NCBI RefSeq assembly: GCF_958445495.1
Contig: NZ_CAUCSQ010000021.1
Location: 1-64,000, forward strand
DNA length: 64,000 nt
Origin: an uncultured Bacteroides sp.
Lineage (GTDB): Bacteria > Bacteroidota > Bacteroidia > Bacteroidales > Bacteroidaceae
Direction: 5' to 3'
The notes below the pieces were generated by a model. The model saw only the letters and a list, made by a program, of their open reading frames with translations. It had not been told where the DNA came from and searched no databases. Positions 56,481-64,000 of the stretch are shown here, in pieces. Each line of letters starts with the position of its first letter. The stretch's first letter is position 1. The position numbers and the translations under genes were made by a program.

Positions 56481-56548
56481 CCGATATGCTGGCACGCCGG
56501 TTGCCTGCAGGGTAATATTGCCGGAAAAACCGGGAATCAGCATATTGG
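56481..56548. repeat. Structured spacer before the permease gene
   Basis: CCGATATGCTG (56481-56491) pairs with CAGCATATTGG (56538-56548), allowing one G-U pair, and a second related segment (GCATATCAGC) follows. The design is like the spacer at 55623-55706: one inverted copy upstream, then two direct copies before the next start codon, but the sequence differs. Confidence 0.45.
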
Positions 56549-56569
56549 CATATCAGCAATTTATTCATT

Positions 56570-57790
56570 ATGAATGGAACTAATTTATTTAAGATAGCTC
56601 TCCGGGCACTGGCGAACAATAAGCTACGCGCTTTTCTTACCATGCTCGGCATCATCATCGGTGTGGCTTCTGTCATCACGATGCTTGCCATCGGACAGGG
56701 TTCGAAGAAAAGTATCCAGCAGCAAATATCCGAGATGGGCTCGAACATGATAATGATTCATCCGGGAGCCGATATGCGGGGAGGGGTCCGGCAAGACCCT
56801 TCGGAGATGCAGACTTTAAAACTGACCGACTATGAGGCTCTGCGCGACGAGACGAGTTTCCTGTCTGCCATCAGTCCCAATGTTTCTTCGTCGGGACAGC
56901 TCATTGCCGGCAATAACAACTATCCCGCTTCTGTCAACGGAGTCGGGACCGAATATCTCGACATCCGCCAATTGACTGTCGAGAACGGGGAAATGTTCAC
57001 GGAAGCCGATATCCAGAGCTCTGCCAAGGTATGTGTTATCGGAAAGACGATAGTAGATAATCTTTTCCCTGACGGAAGCGACCCGGTAGGAAAGATAATC
57101 CGTTTCAGCCAAGTACCGCTCCGCGTGGTAGGCGTACTCAAATCAAAAGGTTACAACTCTATGGGACAGGACCAGGATGCTATCGTGCTCGCGCCTTACA
57201 CTACAGTCATGAAGCGTATGCTCGCCGTCACTTACCTGCAAGGTATTTTTGCCTCTGCCCTTACCGAGGATATGACTGATTATGCCACAGAGGAGATTAC
57301 CGAGATTCTCCGCCGCAACCATAAGTTGAAGGAGTCGGATGACGATAATTTCACCATCCGCACGCAGCAGGAGTTAAGTACGATGTTAAACTCCACGACT
57401 GACCTGATGACGACTCTTCTTGCCTGTATCGCCGGCATTTCATTAGTGGTGGGAGGTATCGGAATCATGAATATCATGTATGTATCGGTTACGGAACGTA
57501 CGCGGGAAATCGGACTCCGTATGTCTGTCGGGGCACGGGGTATCGATATTTTAAGCCAGTTCCTGATTGAAGCCATCCTGATTAGCATCACCGGCGGCAT
57601 CATCGGAGTGGTTATCGGCTGCGGCGCCAGTTGGATTGTAAAAAGTGTGGCGCACTGGCCCATTTATATCCAGCCGTGGAGCGTATTCCTGTCTTTTGCC
57701 GTGTGTACCGTCACCGGAGTCTTTTTCGGATGGTATCCTGCAAAGAAAGCTGCAGATTTAGACCCGATAGAGGCGATTAGATACGAATAA
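56570..57790 (+). CDS. ABC transporter permease, MacB/FtsX type
   Basis: This 406-residue inner-membrane protein has one amino-terminal helix (LRAFLTMLGIIIGVASVITMLAIG), a large periplasmic MacB domain (about 45-270) and three carboxy-terminal helices in the FtsX domain (GISLVVGGIGIMNIMYVSVTERTREIGLRMSVGARGIDIL, then IGVVIGCGASWIV and the last helix before PAKKAADLDPIEAIRYE). The ending DPIEALRYE is characteristic. It completes the tripartite exporter; antimicrobial peptides or other envelope-active compounds are typical cargo but not shown here. Confidence 0.94.
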   Translation: MNGTNLFKIALRALANNKLRAFLTMLGIIIGVASVITMLAIGQGSKKSIQQQISEMGSNMIMIHPGADMRGGVRQDPSEMQTLKLTDYEALRDETSFLSAISPNVSSSGQLIAGNNNYPASVNGVGTEYLDIRQLTVENGEMFTEADIQSSAKVCVIGKTIVDNLFPDGSDPVGKIIRFSQVPLRVVGVLKSKGYNSMGQDQDAIVLAPYTTVMKRMLAVTYLQGIFASALTEDMTDYATEEITEILRRNHKLKESDDDNFTIRTQQELSTMLNSTTDLMTTLLACIAGISLVVGGIGIMNIMYVSVTERTREIGLRMSVGARGIDILSQFLIEAILISITGGIIGVVIGCGASWIVKSVAHWPIYIQPWSVFLSFAVCTVTGVFFGWYPAKKAADLDPIEAIRYE

Positions 57791-57808
57791 ACCACTATCT
57801 TTGTCTTT

Positions 57809-58864
57809 ATGAAACAAACTCTTACATCCGCACGTCGTCCCCTGGAAATACTGATACATATTATCAGCTGGGGGATTATGTTCGGTTTCCCGTTCTTTTT
57901 CGTCGAACGCGGGAACGGGATTATCAACTGGCTGGCTTACGTGCGCCACGCAGCCGTGCCTTTATCTTTCATGATTGCGTTCTACACCAATTATTTTATT
58001 CTGGTTCCCCGCTATCTTTTTCAGAACCAGGCTAAAAAATATATCACTTACAACATTGTCTTATTATTGATTATCGGACTGTTGTTGCAACTCTGGCAAA
58101 ACTTGACATTTGATCCGTCTATGGCGCCTAAACGTCAGGGAATGCCTCCGGGATGGCTGTTTTTTGCCAGGGATATGCTGAGCCTTGTTTTCACAATCGG
58201 ATTGAGCGCGGCTATCCGCATGAGCGCCCGATGGACACAGAATGAGGCTGCCCGCAAGGAAGCGGAAAAGAGCCGTGCAGAAGCCGAACTGAAGAATTTA
58301 CGCAACCAACTGAATCCGCATTTTCTGCTGAATACCCTGAACAATATTTATGCGTTGATTGCATTCGACTCGGATAAGGCGCAACAGGCTGTACAGGAAT
58401 TGAGCAAACTGCTGCGATATGTTTTATATGACAACCAGCAGACATATGTTCCTTTATGCAAAGAGGTGGATTTTATCCGTAATTACATCGAGTTGATGCG
58501 TATTCGCCTGTCATCCAACGTGAAAATGACTACCCGATTTGATATTAAGCCCGACAGCCAGACGCTCATCGCCCCGCTTATTTTCATTTCTCTGATTGAG
58601 AATGCTTTTAAGCATGGCATCTCTCCCACTGAAACCAGTTTTATCAGTATCCGTATTTCGGAGAATGACAAAGAGGTGGTTTGCGAAATATGCAACAGCA
58701 ATCATCCCAAGACGACGGAAGACAAGAGTGGTTCGGGGGTGGGACTAGAACAGGTCAGCCGCCGGCTGGAGATTTTATATCCGAAGGCATATACCTGGTC
58801 GAAGGGGGTCTCGAAGGACGGAAAGGTGTATGAATCGAGATTGAGTATCAGAATCGGGGAATAG
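57809..58864 (+). CDS. LytS-like sensor histidine kinase
   Basis: This 351-residue membrane kinase has four hydrophobic helices in the first 140 residues, a linking coiled coil (NEAARKEAEKSRAEAELKNL), then the His_kinase domain with phospho-His in QLNPHFLLNTLNNIYALI (about 172) and the ATP-binding motif ENAFKHGI with GSGVGLEQVSRRLEILY. It starts 18 bp after the permease gene and 35 bp before its LytTR partner. It probably senses envelope stress and controls the preceding efflux genes; the link is by operon position. Confidence 0.93.
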   Translation: MKQTLTSARRPLEILIHIISWGIMFGFPFFFVERGNGIINWLAYVRHAAVPLSFMIAFYTNYFILVPRYLFQNQAKKYITYNIVLLLIIGLLLQLWQNLTFDPSMAPKRQGMPPGWLFFARDMLSLVFTIGLSAAIRMSARWTQNEAARKEAEKSRAEAELKNLRNQLNPHFLLNTLNNIYALIAFDSDKAQQAVQELSKLLRYVLYDNQQTYVPLCKEVDFIRNYIELMRIRLSSNVKMTTRFDIKPDSQTLIAPLIFISLIENAFKHGISPTETSFISIRISENDKEVVCEICNSNHPKTTEDKSGSGVGLEQVSRRLEILYPKAYTWSKGVSKDGKVYESRLSIRIGE

Positions 58865-58899
58865 ACGGAATTGTCAAGTATTAAATAACAGATAGAATT

Positions 58900-59598
58900 A
58901 TGGTGTTACGTTGTGCAATCGTAGATGATGAACCTTTAGCTCTCAGCCTGCTGGAGAGTTATGTTAATAAAACTCCGTTTCTGCAGCTTACCGGAAAGTA
59001 TTCCAGCGCAGTCCAGGCTATGAAGGAGTTGCCGGGCGAAGAAGTGGACTTGCTTTTTCTGGATATCCAGATGCCGGAACTTAACGGACTGGAATTTTCC
59101 AAAATGGTAGATTCGCATACCCGGATTGTATTTACCACGGCTTTCGGCCAATATGCCATTGACGGTTATCGTGTCAACGCGCTCGATTATCTGTTAAAGC
59201 CTATCTCGTATGTGGATTTCCTGCAAGCAGCCAACAAAGCTCTCCAATGGTTCGAGCTGGTACAGAAACCGGAGGAGATTGACAGTATTTTCGTGAAAAG
59301 CGACTATAAGTTAGTGCAGGTGGAACTGAAGAAAATCATGTATATCGAAGGCCTGAAAGATTATATCAAAATTTATACAGAGGATGCTTCCAAACCGATT
59401 CTGTCATTAATGAGCATGAAAGCAATGGAGGAGCTTTTGCCGTCCAGCCGGTTCATCCGCGTACATCGCTCATTTATTGTACAGAAGGATAAAATACGTG
59501 TCATCGACCGCGGCCGCATCGTATTCGATAAAACTTATATCCCCATCAGCGACAGCTATAAACAAGTTTTTCAGACTTTCCTCGATGAAAGAAGCTAA
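58900..59598 (+). CDS. LytTR-family response regulator
   Basis: This 232-residue regulator has a receiver domain (about 1-115) with acidic pocket IVDDEP, phospho-Asp in LLFLDIQMPELNG (about 55) and Lys in LDYLLKPI, then a LytTR DNA-binding domain (about 135-230) with KIMYIEGLKDYIKIY, FIRVHRSFIVQKDKI and YIPISDSYKQVF. It is the partner of the kinase immediately upstream. It ends the efflux operon. Confidence 0.95.
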   Translation: MVLRCAIVDDEPLALSLLESYVNKTPFLQLTGKYSSAVQAMKELPGEEVDLLFLDIQMPELNGLEFSKMVDSHTRIVFTTAFGQYAIDGYRVNALDYLLKPISYVDFLQAANKALQWFELVQKPEEIDSIFVKSDYKLVQVELKKIMYIEGLKDYIKIYTEDASKPILSLMSMKAMEELLPSSRFIRVHRSFIVQKDKIRVIDRGRIVFDKTYIPISDSYKQVFQTFLDERS

Positions 59599-59644
59599 TG
59601 TTTAGCTATTTTATCGGCAAAAAAGAGAATTTTGTCGATTATAG

Positions 59645-59675
59645 TTTGCCAAAAGATGTTTTATATATACCTTTG
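59645..59675 (+). promoter_or_regulatory. Promoter of a candidate small RNA
   Basis: TTTG (59645-59648), 19 bp, TACCTTTG (59668-59675): an exact match to both boxes with ideal spacing, in a gap with no open frame after it. Predicted start near 59682. Confidence 0.65.
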
Positions 59676-59681
59676 CAACGA

Positions 59682-59790
59682 ACAGAAAGGGATTGTGAAA
59701 TTCCAAGAATAGAATAGTTTAGTTAAGTCTAGTTTAGTTTTTGTGTTGATAGCTCCCTCGTCGGCGGACGAACTAGGGAGCTATTTTTAT
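59682..59790 (+). ncRNA. Candidate small RNA of about 110 nt
   Basis: A consensus promoter is followed about 67 nt after the predicted start by a strong terminator: ATAGCTCCCT (59749-59758) pairs with AGGGAGCTAT (59775-59784), then TTTTTAT. Its loop contains a second small stem, CGTC-GGCG-GACG (59759-59770). The 5' part is AT-rich with repeated TAGTTTAGTT-like strings and has no start codon followed by a meaningful frame. It lies after the LytTR gene and before the integrase fragment. It could also be a leader, but no gene follows within 200 bp. Confidence 0.5.
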
Positions 59791-59866
59791 ATCTGATAAT
59801 CAACTAATTACAGTATAAACCGAACTAAATTGTATTCATATTAGTAGCTATATATGAGACTCAAAA

Positions 59867-59982
59867 CGTCACTTTTGACGCTATTTAATGGTCGAAAAAT
59901 GGTCGGATTATGGTCGGAAAATAACCGTATTAAAATCTGATTATGAATAGATTACAGTAAAATAAATTTCGGATTATGGTCG
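59867..59982. repeat. 11-bp-phased ATGGTCG repeats before the integrase fragment
   Basis: ATGGTCG occurs at 59888, 59899, 59910 and 59976: spacing 11, 11 and 66 bp, all whole multiples of 11, so all sites face one side of the helix. A small palindrome, CGTCA-CTTT-TGACG, is just upstream (59867-59880). The location directly before an integrase start suggests arm-type recombinase sites or a repressor operator. Confidence 0.55.
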
Positions 59983-60014
59983 AAAACCCCATTTTCCAAT
60001 AAAAAACACAAATT

Positions 60015-60635
60015 ATGGCTACATTATCGTTAATAATTATTCCCTCGAAAGTACTATCTGACAGAACACATAAAATAAGAATCAGAGTCGCACATAACTC
60101 TGATACAAGATTTATCACAACAGACATTGCGGTTCACGAAAACGAATTCAAGAACGGGAAAATAATACGACGTCCGGACAAGGATTTCCTTAATACTAAA
60201 TTACAACAGCAATATAACATGTATTTTAAGCGATATATGGAACTTGAATACACCGATTCCCTGACCTGTGCACAATTAGTCAAAATGATAACTACTCCCC
60301 GAACAGGGGAAAAGCATCGTAAATTTGAGGACGTCGTAGATGAATGTCTTTCTCAAATTGACGAAGTAAATCGTACTGCTACGTACAAGCTCTACAAATT
60401 AGGGACAAACAAGTTTCTTCAATTCGTGGGACTTGGTTCTCTCATGGAGCATATCACTCCGATTCGAATAAACCAATACATATCATGGCTGACAAAAGCA
60501 AAGCTTTCGAGTACGGCAATCAACATCTATATTACACTTTTAAAGGTTGTCATCAACTATGCAATGAAAATGAGGTATGTCAGTTATGATGGATTGCGTG
60601 CTGTTGATAGAGAGGGTTACAAAACCAAGAGGTAG
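60015..60635 (+). pseudogene. Tyrosine recombinase fragment, N-terminal domains only
   Basis: The 206-residue frame matches the first half of Bacteroides integrases: an arm-binding-like amino terminus (KVLSDRTHKIRIRVAHNSDTRFITTDI, with the typical KNTKL-like NTKLQQQYN segment) and a SAM-like core-binding domain (ATYKLYKLGTNKFLQFVG, then ITPIRINQYISWLTK and TAINIYITLLKVVINYAM). The catalytic domain with the Arg, His and Tyr residues is entirely absent; full members have about 400 residues. The stop codon lies within a perfect hairpin. It is either truncated by deletion or a retained DNA-binding protein. Confidence 0.75.
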
Positions 60636-60652
60636 CCGAATAGCTACCTCTT
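60627..60652. terminator. Hairpin overlapping the integrase-fragment stop
   Basis: AAGAGGTAGC (60627-60636) pairs with GCTACCTCTT (60643-60652), 6-nt loop. The TAG stop is in the left arm. It probably terminates both the integrase fragment and the convergent gene at 60675. Confidence 0.55.
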
Positions 60653-60674
60653 CTTCGCTTTTCTTATTCAATCA

Positions 60675-61052
60675 TCATTTTAATGCAAATTTACGCTTCA
60701 CAAATAGCTTACTGCGTGTAAAGTCATGAAAATCAATTATTATTGCTAATTTCTTAACTTCTCTTTCATTTCGCAGATTCTTAATAACCTTTGTGAGGTC
60801 AGTATATTCAAAACGTAACCAATGGCAATAAAACTCTCTATCTATTATCCAAGGAATATCAGCATCTGTCCGCTCACCGCTCTTATGACAATCATATAAA
60901 CGCTTAAGAATATTTTTCTCAAAATCCCATCGAGATACACACATCTGTTCCTCCGTAGTAATTACCTCTACTTCATATAGATATTCAAATACGTCTTTAA
61001 CAGATACAAAAATTACTCCATCTTTTTCAATATACCCAATTTTCTTTGCCAT
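60675..61052 (-). CDS. Hypothetical protein
   Basis: This 125-residue soluble, charged protein is not one I recognise. It starts MAKKIGYIEKDGVIFVSVKDVFEYL, which looks like a short beta hairpin then helix, has WDFEKNILKRLYDCHKSGERTDADIPWIIDREFYCHW in the middle, and ends with a Lys/Arg-rich segment (FTRSKLFVKRKFALK). There is no signal or membrane segment. It lies between an integrase fragment and a toxin-antitoxin pair and is probably accessory cargo. Confidence 0.6.
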   Translation of the reverse strand: MAKKIGYIEKDGVIFVSVKDVFEYLYEVEVITTEEQMCVSRWDFEKNILKRLYDCHKSGERTDADIPWIIDREFYCHWLRFEYTDLTKVIKNLRNEREVKKLAIIIDFHDFTRSKLFVKRKFALK

Positions 61053-61342
61053 AATGTTTAATTTTAAAGTTGCACAAACTTACTCATATCTCCGAGAATA
61101 GAACTTCTTGAACGATATAAATAAGTTAAATTAAATTATGAGCACATATTTTACACAACAATAAAAGAAGATAAACACAAAATAAAAGAGGCTGTCTCAA
61201 AATGAACTTGAGATGACCTTTAATTTTTTTAAAATCATACTTTGCTAAAACACGACATAACTATTTGTTTCTCAGTATAATAATTACAATATGAAATAAT
61301 TATGACTTTCCGTATTCTCAATCTGCAGATTAATTCTTTCAT
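61053..61342. other. Intergenic region with partial GAGGCTGTCTCAAAA repeat
   Basis: The string GAGGCTGTCTCAAAA near 61190 resembles half of an inverted repeat common after Bacteroides genes; related AAGGCTGTCCC strings occur near 37982 and 49423. Nothing else is seen here. Confidence 0.35.
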
Positions 61343-61378
61343 AAAAAAGCTCCGAACCCTGATAAAGGAACGGAGCCT
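61343..61378 (-). terminator. Terminator of the hicA-hicB unit
   Basis: On the minus strand, GCTCCG (61376-61371) pairs with CGGAGC (61354-61349) and is followed by six T's. It is about 48 bp after the hicB stop codon. Confidence 0.65.
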
Positions 61379-61423
61379 GTCTTTGTCTTAAAAACGGTCT
61401 CGCTTCACAGCGGTACACTATCT

Positions 61424-61849
61424 TTAAAAAGTAGCAACAGACAACTCTTTCGATATACGTTCTATTGCTACCCGTATCTTATCATATTGTTTTTGTCCAG
61501 CTACTGTAACCCCGGAAGTATATTGTCGCATCAATGAAGCATTGATACCTGCCAACTCTGCAACCTTAGTAACGTTCAGAAATGAAAAATAGTTGAAAAA
61601 AGACTGCATATCATATTTGTAGATAAACTCCAATTCCGGCACTTCCTTACCTTCTTCTGCCTGCATCTCCTTTATTTCCTCATACGCTTTCATCATATCC
61701 TCTTTGGCGGCTTCTGCCGTATCTCCATATCCAGCCAAACCAAAGCCGGGTAAATCTTCCTTGACAAAACATGAGTAATACCCATCACTCGCCTTTTCCA
61801 TAATTACAGTTACTTTCATATCCATTGCCTTAAAATAAGAGTACGGCAC
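61424..61849 (-). CDS. hicB: HicB-type antitoxin
   Basis: This 141-residue protein has an amino-terminal partial RNase-H-like fold (about 10-65: KVTVIMEKASDGYYSCFVKEDLPGFGLAGYGDTAEAAKEDMMKAY), the standard HicB fold that blocks the toxin, and a carboxy-terminal helix-turn-helix (about 95-135: VTKVAELAGINASLMRQYTSG) for repression of its own promoter. It follows hicA by 66 bp and is followed by a terminator, so the two form one unit. Confidence 0.85.
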   Translation of the reverse strand: MPYSYFKAMDMKVTVIMEKASDGYYSCFVKEDLPGFGLAGYGDTAEAAKEDMMKAYEEIKEMQAEEGKEVPELEFIYKYDMQSFFNYFSFLNVTKVAELAGINASLMRQYTSGVTVAGQKQYDKIRVAIERISKELSVATF

Positions 61850-61915
61850 TATTACCGTACCCTATTGTCCCAACTATTACAGCCTTCAACCATGAAGCGC
61901 AAAAGGTAAGGGGGA

Positions 61916-62101
61916 TTACTCCCCCAAAAGAACCTTTCTCGCTTTACGTTCCATCCCGGTAGGTACTTCCTGTTTGCCATGCCTTGACAAAGCAAACTTG
62001 TTTCCCGTTTTAGGGCTGTACCAAATATCATGATTAGCCCCGTGCCTGAGAACGTAACAACCTGCTGCGGTAAGTTCCGCAAAAAACTGATTGTACTTCA
62101 T
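61916..62101 (-). CDS. hicA: HicA-type mRNA interferase toxin
   Basis: This 61-residue protein has the HicA double-stranded-RNA-binding-like fold: FAELTAAGCYVLRHGANHDIWYSPKTGNKFALSRHGKQEVPTGMERKARKVLL. The catalytic His is in RHGANHDIW, and the second His in SRHGKQEVP is conserved. It is first in the pair, upstream of hicB. Such toxins cleave mRNA when the antitoxin is lost and often stabilise mobile regions, which fits the surrounding integrase and sigma-factor debris. Confidence 0.85.
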   Translation of the reverse strand: MKYNQFFAELTAAGCYVLRHGANHDIWYSPKTGNKFALSRHGKQEVPTGMERKARKVLLGE

Positions 62102-62206
62102 TATTTAAAAGACCGTTTATTTAAGACGATACAAATATAGCGTTTTTGTTATAAAACGCCAAATAAGAACATAACTATTTTGCTATATTTATGAAAAATG
62201 TTATTT

Positions 62207-62456
62207 CCATACACTTTTAATCAGTCGTCAATACCCAATTTCATGAAGCAGAAACTTCCGACCGGAAGAAATACGACTCCTAACAGTGCCAACCGGCATG
62301 TTCAAGATTTCACTTATCTCATCATAAGAAATACACCCAGATTTCAGAGTTTTAAAACAATTAAACTTATCCCGGTTTTGAAGTAGTTTATCAGCCAAAT
62401 CTTTTTGCTACATGAAATATCCAAGGATATATCTCTAATAAAGTTTTCTCAAAGTT
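62207..62456 (-). pseudogene. ECF-like sigma factor remnant
   Basis: On the minus strand an ATG near 62456 opens MNFEKTLLEIYPWIFHVAKRFG, then a stop. In nearby frames follow LLQNRDKFNCFKTL and, in one frame to the end, CISYDEISEILNMPVGTVRSRISSGRKFLLHE with a stop. The last segment is a sigma region 4 helix-turn-helix. The middle of region 2 and the linker are missing. A short open segment overlapping its start (VEPIEFIVQEMYEQSRIH) precedes it. No other gene is seen between hicA and pgl. Confidence 0.55.
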
Positions 62457-62658
62457 CATCATCAATCTCTCTGATTATGTGTAAATTATTCCCGGCAAGA
62501 CATCGCTTAGCATATTCTCGATGAATACGACTCTGCTCATACATTTCTTGAACGATGAACTCTATCGGCTCAACAAAAGTATATCTATCCCATTAAATAA
62601 CAAAGTGACAATTATTTTTCTATTTCGGATAATTATATGACTATACGGTCACACTTAA

Positions 62659-63375
62659 TTATTCCTTCATTTTATAGGATGCAGCTCCCCTATCCACAAA
62701 CAGTTCGACATGCCGGGCATGATGAGCTATATAAGCCGCGGGACCAGTGTCTCCCGAATTACATATCTCCTCTACTACATCCGACTTATTTCTTCCGGTA
62801 ATCAGGAAAATAACATGGCGGGCATTCAAAATAGGGTATCCGGTCATTGCAATACGTTTCTGTCCGTTACGGGGGTGCGTACTAACCACGTAACAAGAAT
62901 TAGAAGTAAGCAAATTTTCCTGTCCGGGAAAAATGGAGGAGGTATGCCCGTCATCTCCGGCTCCCAGTAATACAATATCAAATTCAGGCCATCCTAACCT
63001 GTGAGGTACTTGTTGATATACCAATTCCGAGTATCGGGCAGCTTCCTTCACCGGTTTGGCTTCTCCGCGGATACGAAAAACATGAGTATAGGGAACGGGA
63101 ACTATTCCGAGAAGCAAATTGCGCATCATTCCGTAATTGCTGTCCGAATCTTCAGGAGGAACACAACGTTCGTCCACCCAATAAATATTCATACGATGCC
63201 AGGGAGTTATGTCCAGATATTCATTTGCCCACAGGTCAAACATCAGGGCTGGAGTATTGCCGCCACTAAACGCTATATTAAACATTCTTTCCGGTTCTTC
63301 ATTCATGAGTTCCACCAGACGAAGAATCAGGGCACGTGAGGTTTCGATAGATGAGGGAAAAACTGCAAGTTTCAT
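62659..63375 (-). CDS. pgl: 6-phosphogluconolactonase
   Basis: This 238-residue enzyme hydrolyses 6-phosphogluconolactone in the oxidative pentose phosphate pathway. Motifs are FNIAFSGGNTPALMFDLW (phosphate-binding), WHRMNIYWVDERCVPPEDSDSNYGMMRNLL, and VLLGAGDDGHTSSIFPG, which correspond to the DevB/SOL family active site (usual GMGxDGHTASLFP). The start overlaps the zwf stop by 4 bp (ATGA), so the two are translationally coupled. Confidence 0.95.
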   Translation of the reverse strand: MKLAVFPSSIETSRALILRLVELMNEEPERMFNIAFSGGNTPALMFDLWANEYLDITPWHRMNIYWVDERCVPPEDSDSNYGMMRNLLLGIVPVPYTHVFRIRGEAKPVKEAARYSELVYQQVPHRLGWPEFDIVLLGAGDDGHTSSIFPGQENLLTSNSCYVVSTHPRNGQKRIAMTGYPILNARHVIFLITGRNKSDVVEEICNSGDTGPAAYIAHHARHVELFVDRGAASYKMKE

Positions 63376-64000
63376 AATTCACAATATTGGTCTGTATTTG
63401 TCAAATTCTTACAAGGATTCGTCCATTCAGCTCCATGCCCGCACATCATCGCTTCACTCTCAAGAGGCCCCCATGTTCCTACCGGATATCCGTAAAGAGG
63501 GGCATCGGGATTTTCATTCCAATAACGCAACACCGGGTCAAAAAAATTCCATGAGGCTTCTACCGCATCGCTTCGGGTGAACAACGTCGGGTCTCCCTGA
63601 ATACAATCGTCTATCAGACGTGCATAAGCGTCTCCGCCCGGTATTCCTCCCAATTGCGCATAATTGAAATCCATCGTCACCTGGCGAACTTCAAAACCTG
63701 TACCGGGAACTTTCATTCCTATTTTCAACACAATTCCTTCATTGGGCTGTAAACGCAAAATCAACTTATTCGCCCGCGGACAGTTACCGCCGGAACAACG
63801 GAACATCTGATGGGGTGTCTCGCGAAAATGGACAACGATTTCCGTAACTTTCGTCGGCATTTGCTTACCGGTACGAATATAGAAAGGGACGCCGCTCCAT
63901 CGCCAATTACTAATGCCTAACTTCATGGCGATGTAAGTTTCCGTGCGTGAATCGGGAGCGACTCCCTTTTCTTCACGATAACTTTTCTTGTTGCCGGAAG
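63372..64000 (-). CDS. zwf: Glucose-6-phosphate dehydrogenase, partial (cut by the window edge)
   Basis: Only the carboxy-terminal 208 or so codons are in the window; the frame is open to position 64000. It reads ETYIAMKLGISNWRWSGVPFYIRTGKQMPTKVTEI, a conserved zwf segment with the Lys-binding and substrate loops, then MRVPGTGFEV-like and MDFNYAQLGGIPGGDAYARLIDDCIQGDPTLFTRSDAVEASW. The enzyme oxidises glucose-6-phosphate with NAD(P). The amino-terminal coenzyme domain and active-site His lie outside. It is upstream of pgl in one operon; in Bacteroides gnd often precedes it. Confidence 0.95.
   Translation of the reverse strand, partial: SGNKKSYREEKGVAPDSRTETYIAMKLGISNWRWSGVPFYIRTGKQMPTKVTEIVVHFRETPHQMFRCSGGNCPRANKLILRLQPNEGIVLKIGMKVPGTGFEVRQVTMDFNYAQLGGIPGGDAYARLIDDCIQGDPTLFTRSDAVEASWNFFDPVLRYWNENPDAPLYGYPVGTWGPLESEAMMCGHGAEWTNPCKNLTNTDQYCEL

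Noticed and set aside
62198..62386. 62-codon plus-strand open frame
   Set aside because: It is antisense to the sigma region-4 remnant and has no family resemblance.
1..64000. tRNA or rRNA genes
   Set aside because: I saw no tRNA T-arm with matching acceptor stem and no rRNA-like sequence; a covariance scan would be needed to be sure.

Overview
This window comes from a Bacteroides-type gut bacterium (Bacteroidales). The evidence is a SusC/SusD pair run by a hybrid two-component system, several promoters of the Bacteroides form (TTTG, 19-20 bp, TAnnTTTG), RteC remnants, a DUF4492-cydA-cydB operon and many lipoproteins of the Bacteroides type. I cannot assign a species. Two kinds of DNA are visible: AT-rich accessory DNA (about 1-31.5 kb and 59.6-62.6 kb) and GC-richer core DNA (about 33.9-59.6 kb and the last 1.3 kb).

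Layout. 1-11.9 kb is a decayed island. It holds two RteC-like remnants flanking a HAD phosphatase / acetyltransferase / AraC cassette, an outer-membrane beta-barrel operon with a Crp-type regulator, a broken tyrosine integrase, a chimeric cyclic-nucleotide-binding protein, a broken excisionase-like HTH gene, a glyoxalase fragment, another AraC regulator and three small genes. 12-31.5 kb is a polysaccharide utilisation locus. The minus strand carries the hybrid two-component regulator, SusC, SusD and a GH109-type enzyme. Divergently, the plus strand carries a lipoprotein sulfatase, an M60-type metalloprotease, a second sulfatase and a GH36-GH43 fusion. GH109, M60 protease and sulfatases together point to sulfated mucin-type O-glycoproteins. 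Both arms carry the same proposed operator, TGTTAC-N16-TGTTAC, 32 bp before the -7 box.

31.9-49.2 kb is mostly core: a PAS histidine kinase, a two-domain esterase, a MATE exporter, an OmpA lipoprotein, an ECF sigma factor, LemA with an M48 protease, a DUF4251 protein, a TRIC-type channel, UDP-GlcNAc 2-epimerase, a DUF5686 outer-membrane protein, RarA and a D-2-hydroxyacid dehydrogenase. 49.7-52.7 kb is the cytochrome bd oxidase operon. 52.9-59.6 kb is a TolC / adaptor / ABC ATPase / FtsX-type permease operon ending in a LytS/LytTR two-component pair. 59.6-62.6 kb is a second decayed mobile region with a candidate small RNA, an integrase fragment behind 11-bp direct repeats, hicA-hicB and a sigma-factor remnant. 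The window ends in pgl and a partial zwf (oxidative pentose phosphate pathway).

The most unusual non-coding signals are: an array of seven GAAAC-N4/5-GTTTC palindromes on a 22-bp period (43776-43922); two terminator-like hairpins whose stems differ but whose long loops are conserved (37892-37952 and 49232-49292); a self-contained promoter-terminator unit of about 110 nt (59645-59790); and 11-bp-phased ATGGTCG repeats before the integrase fragment.
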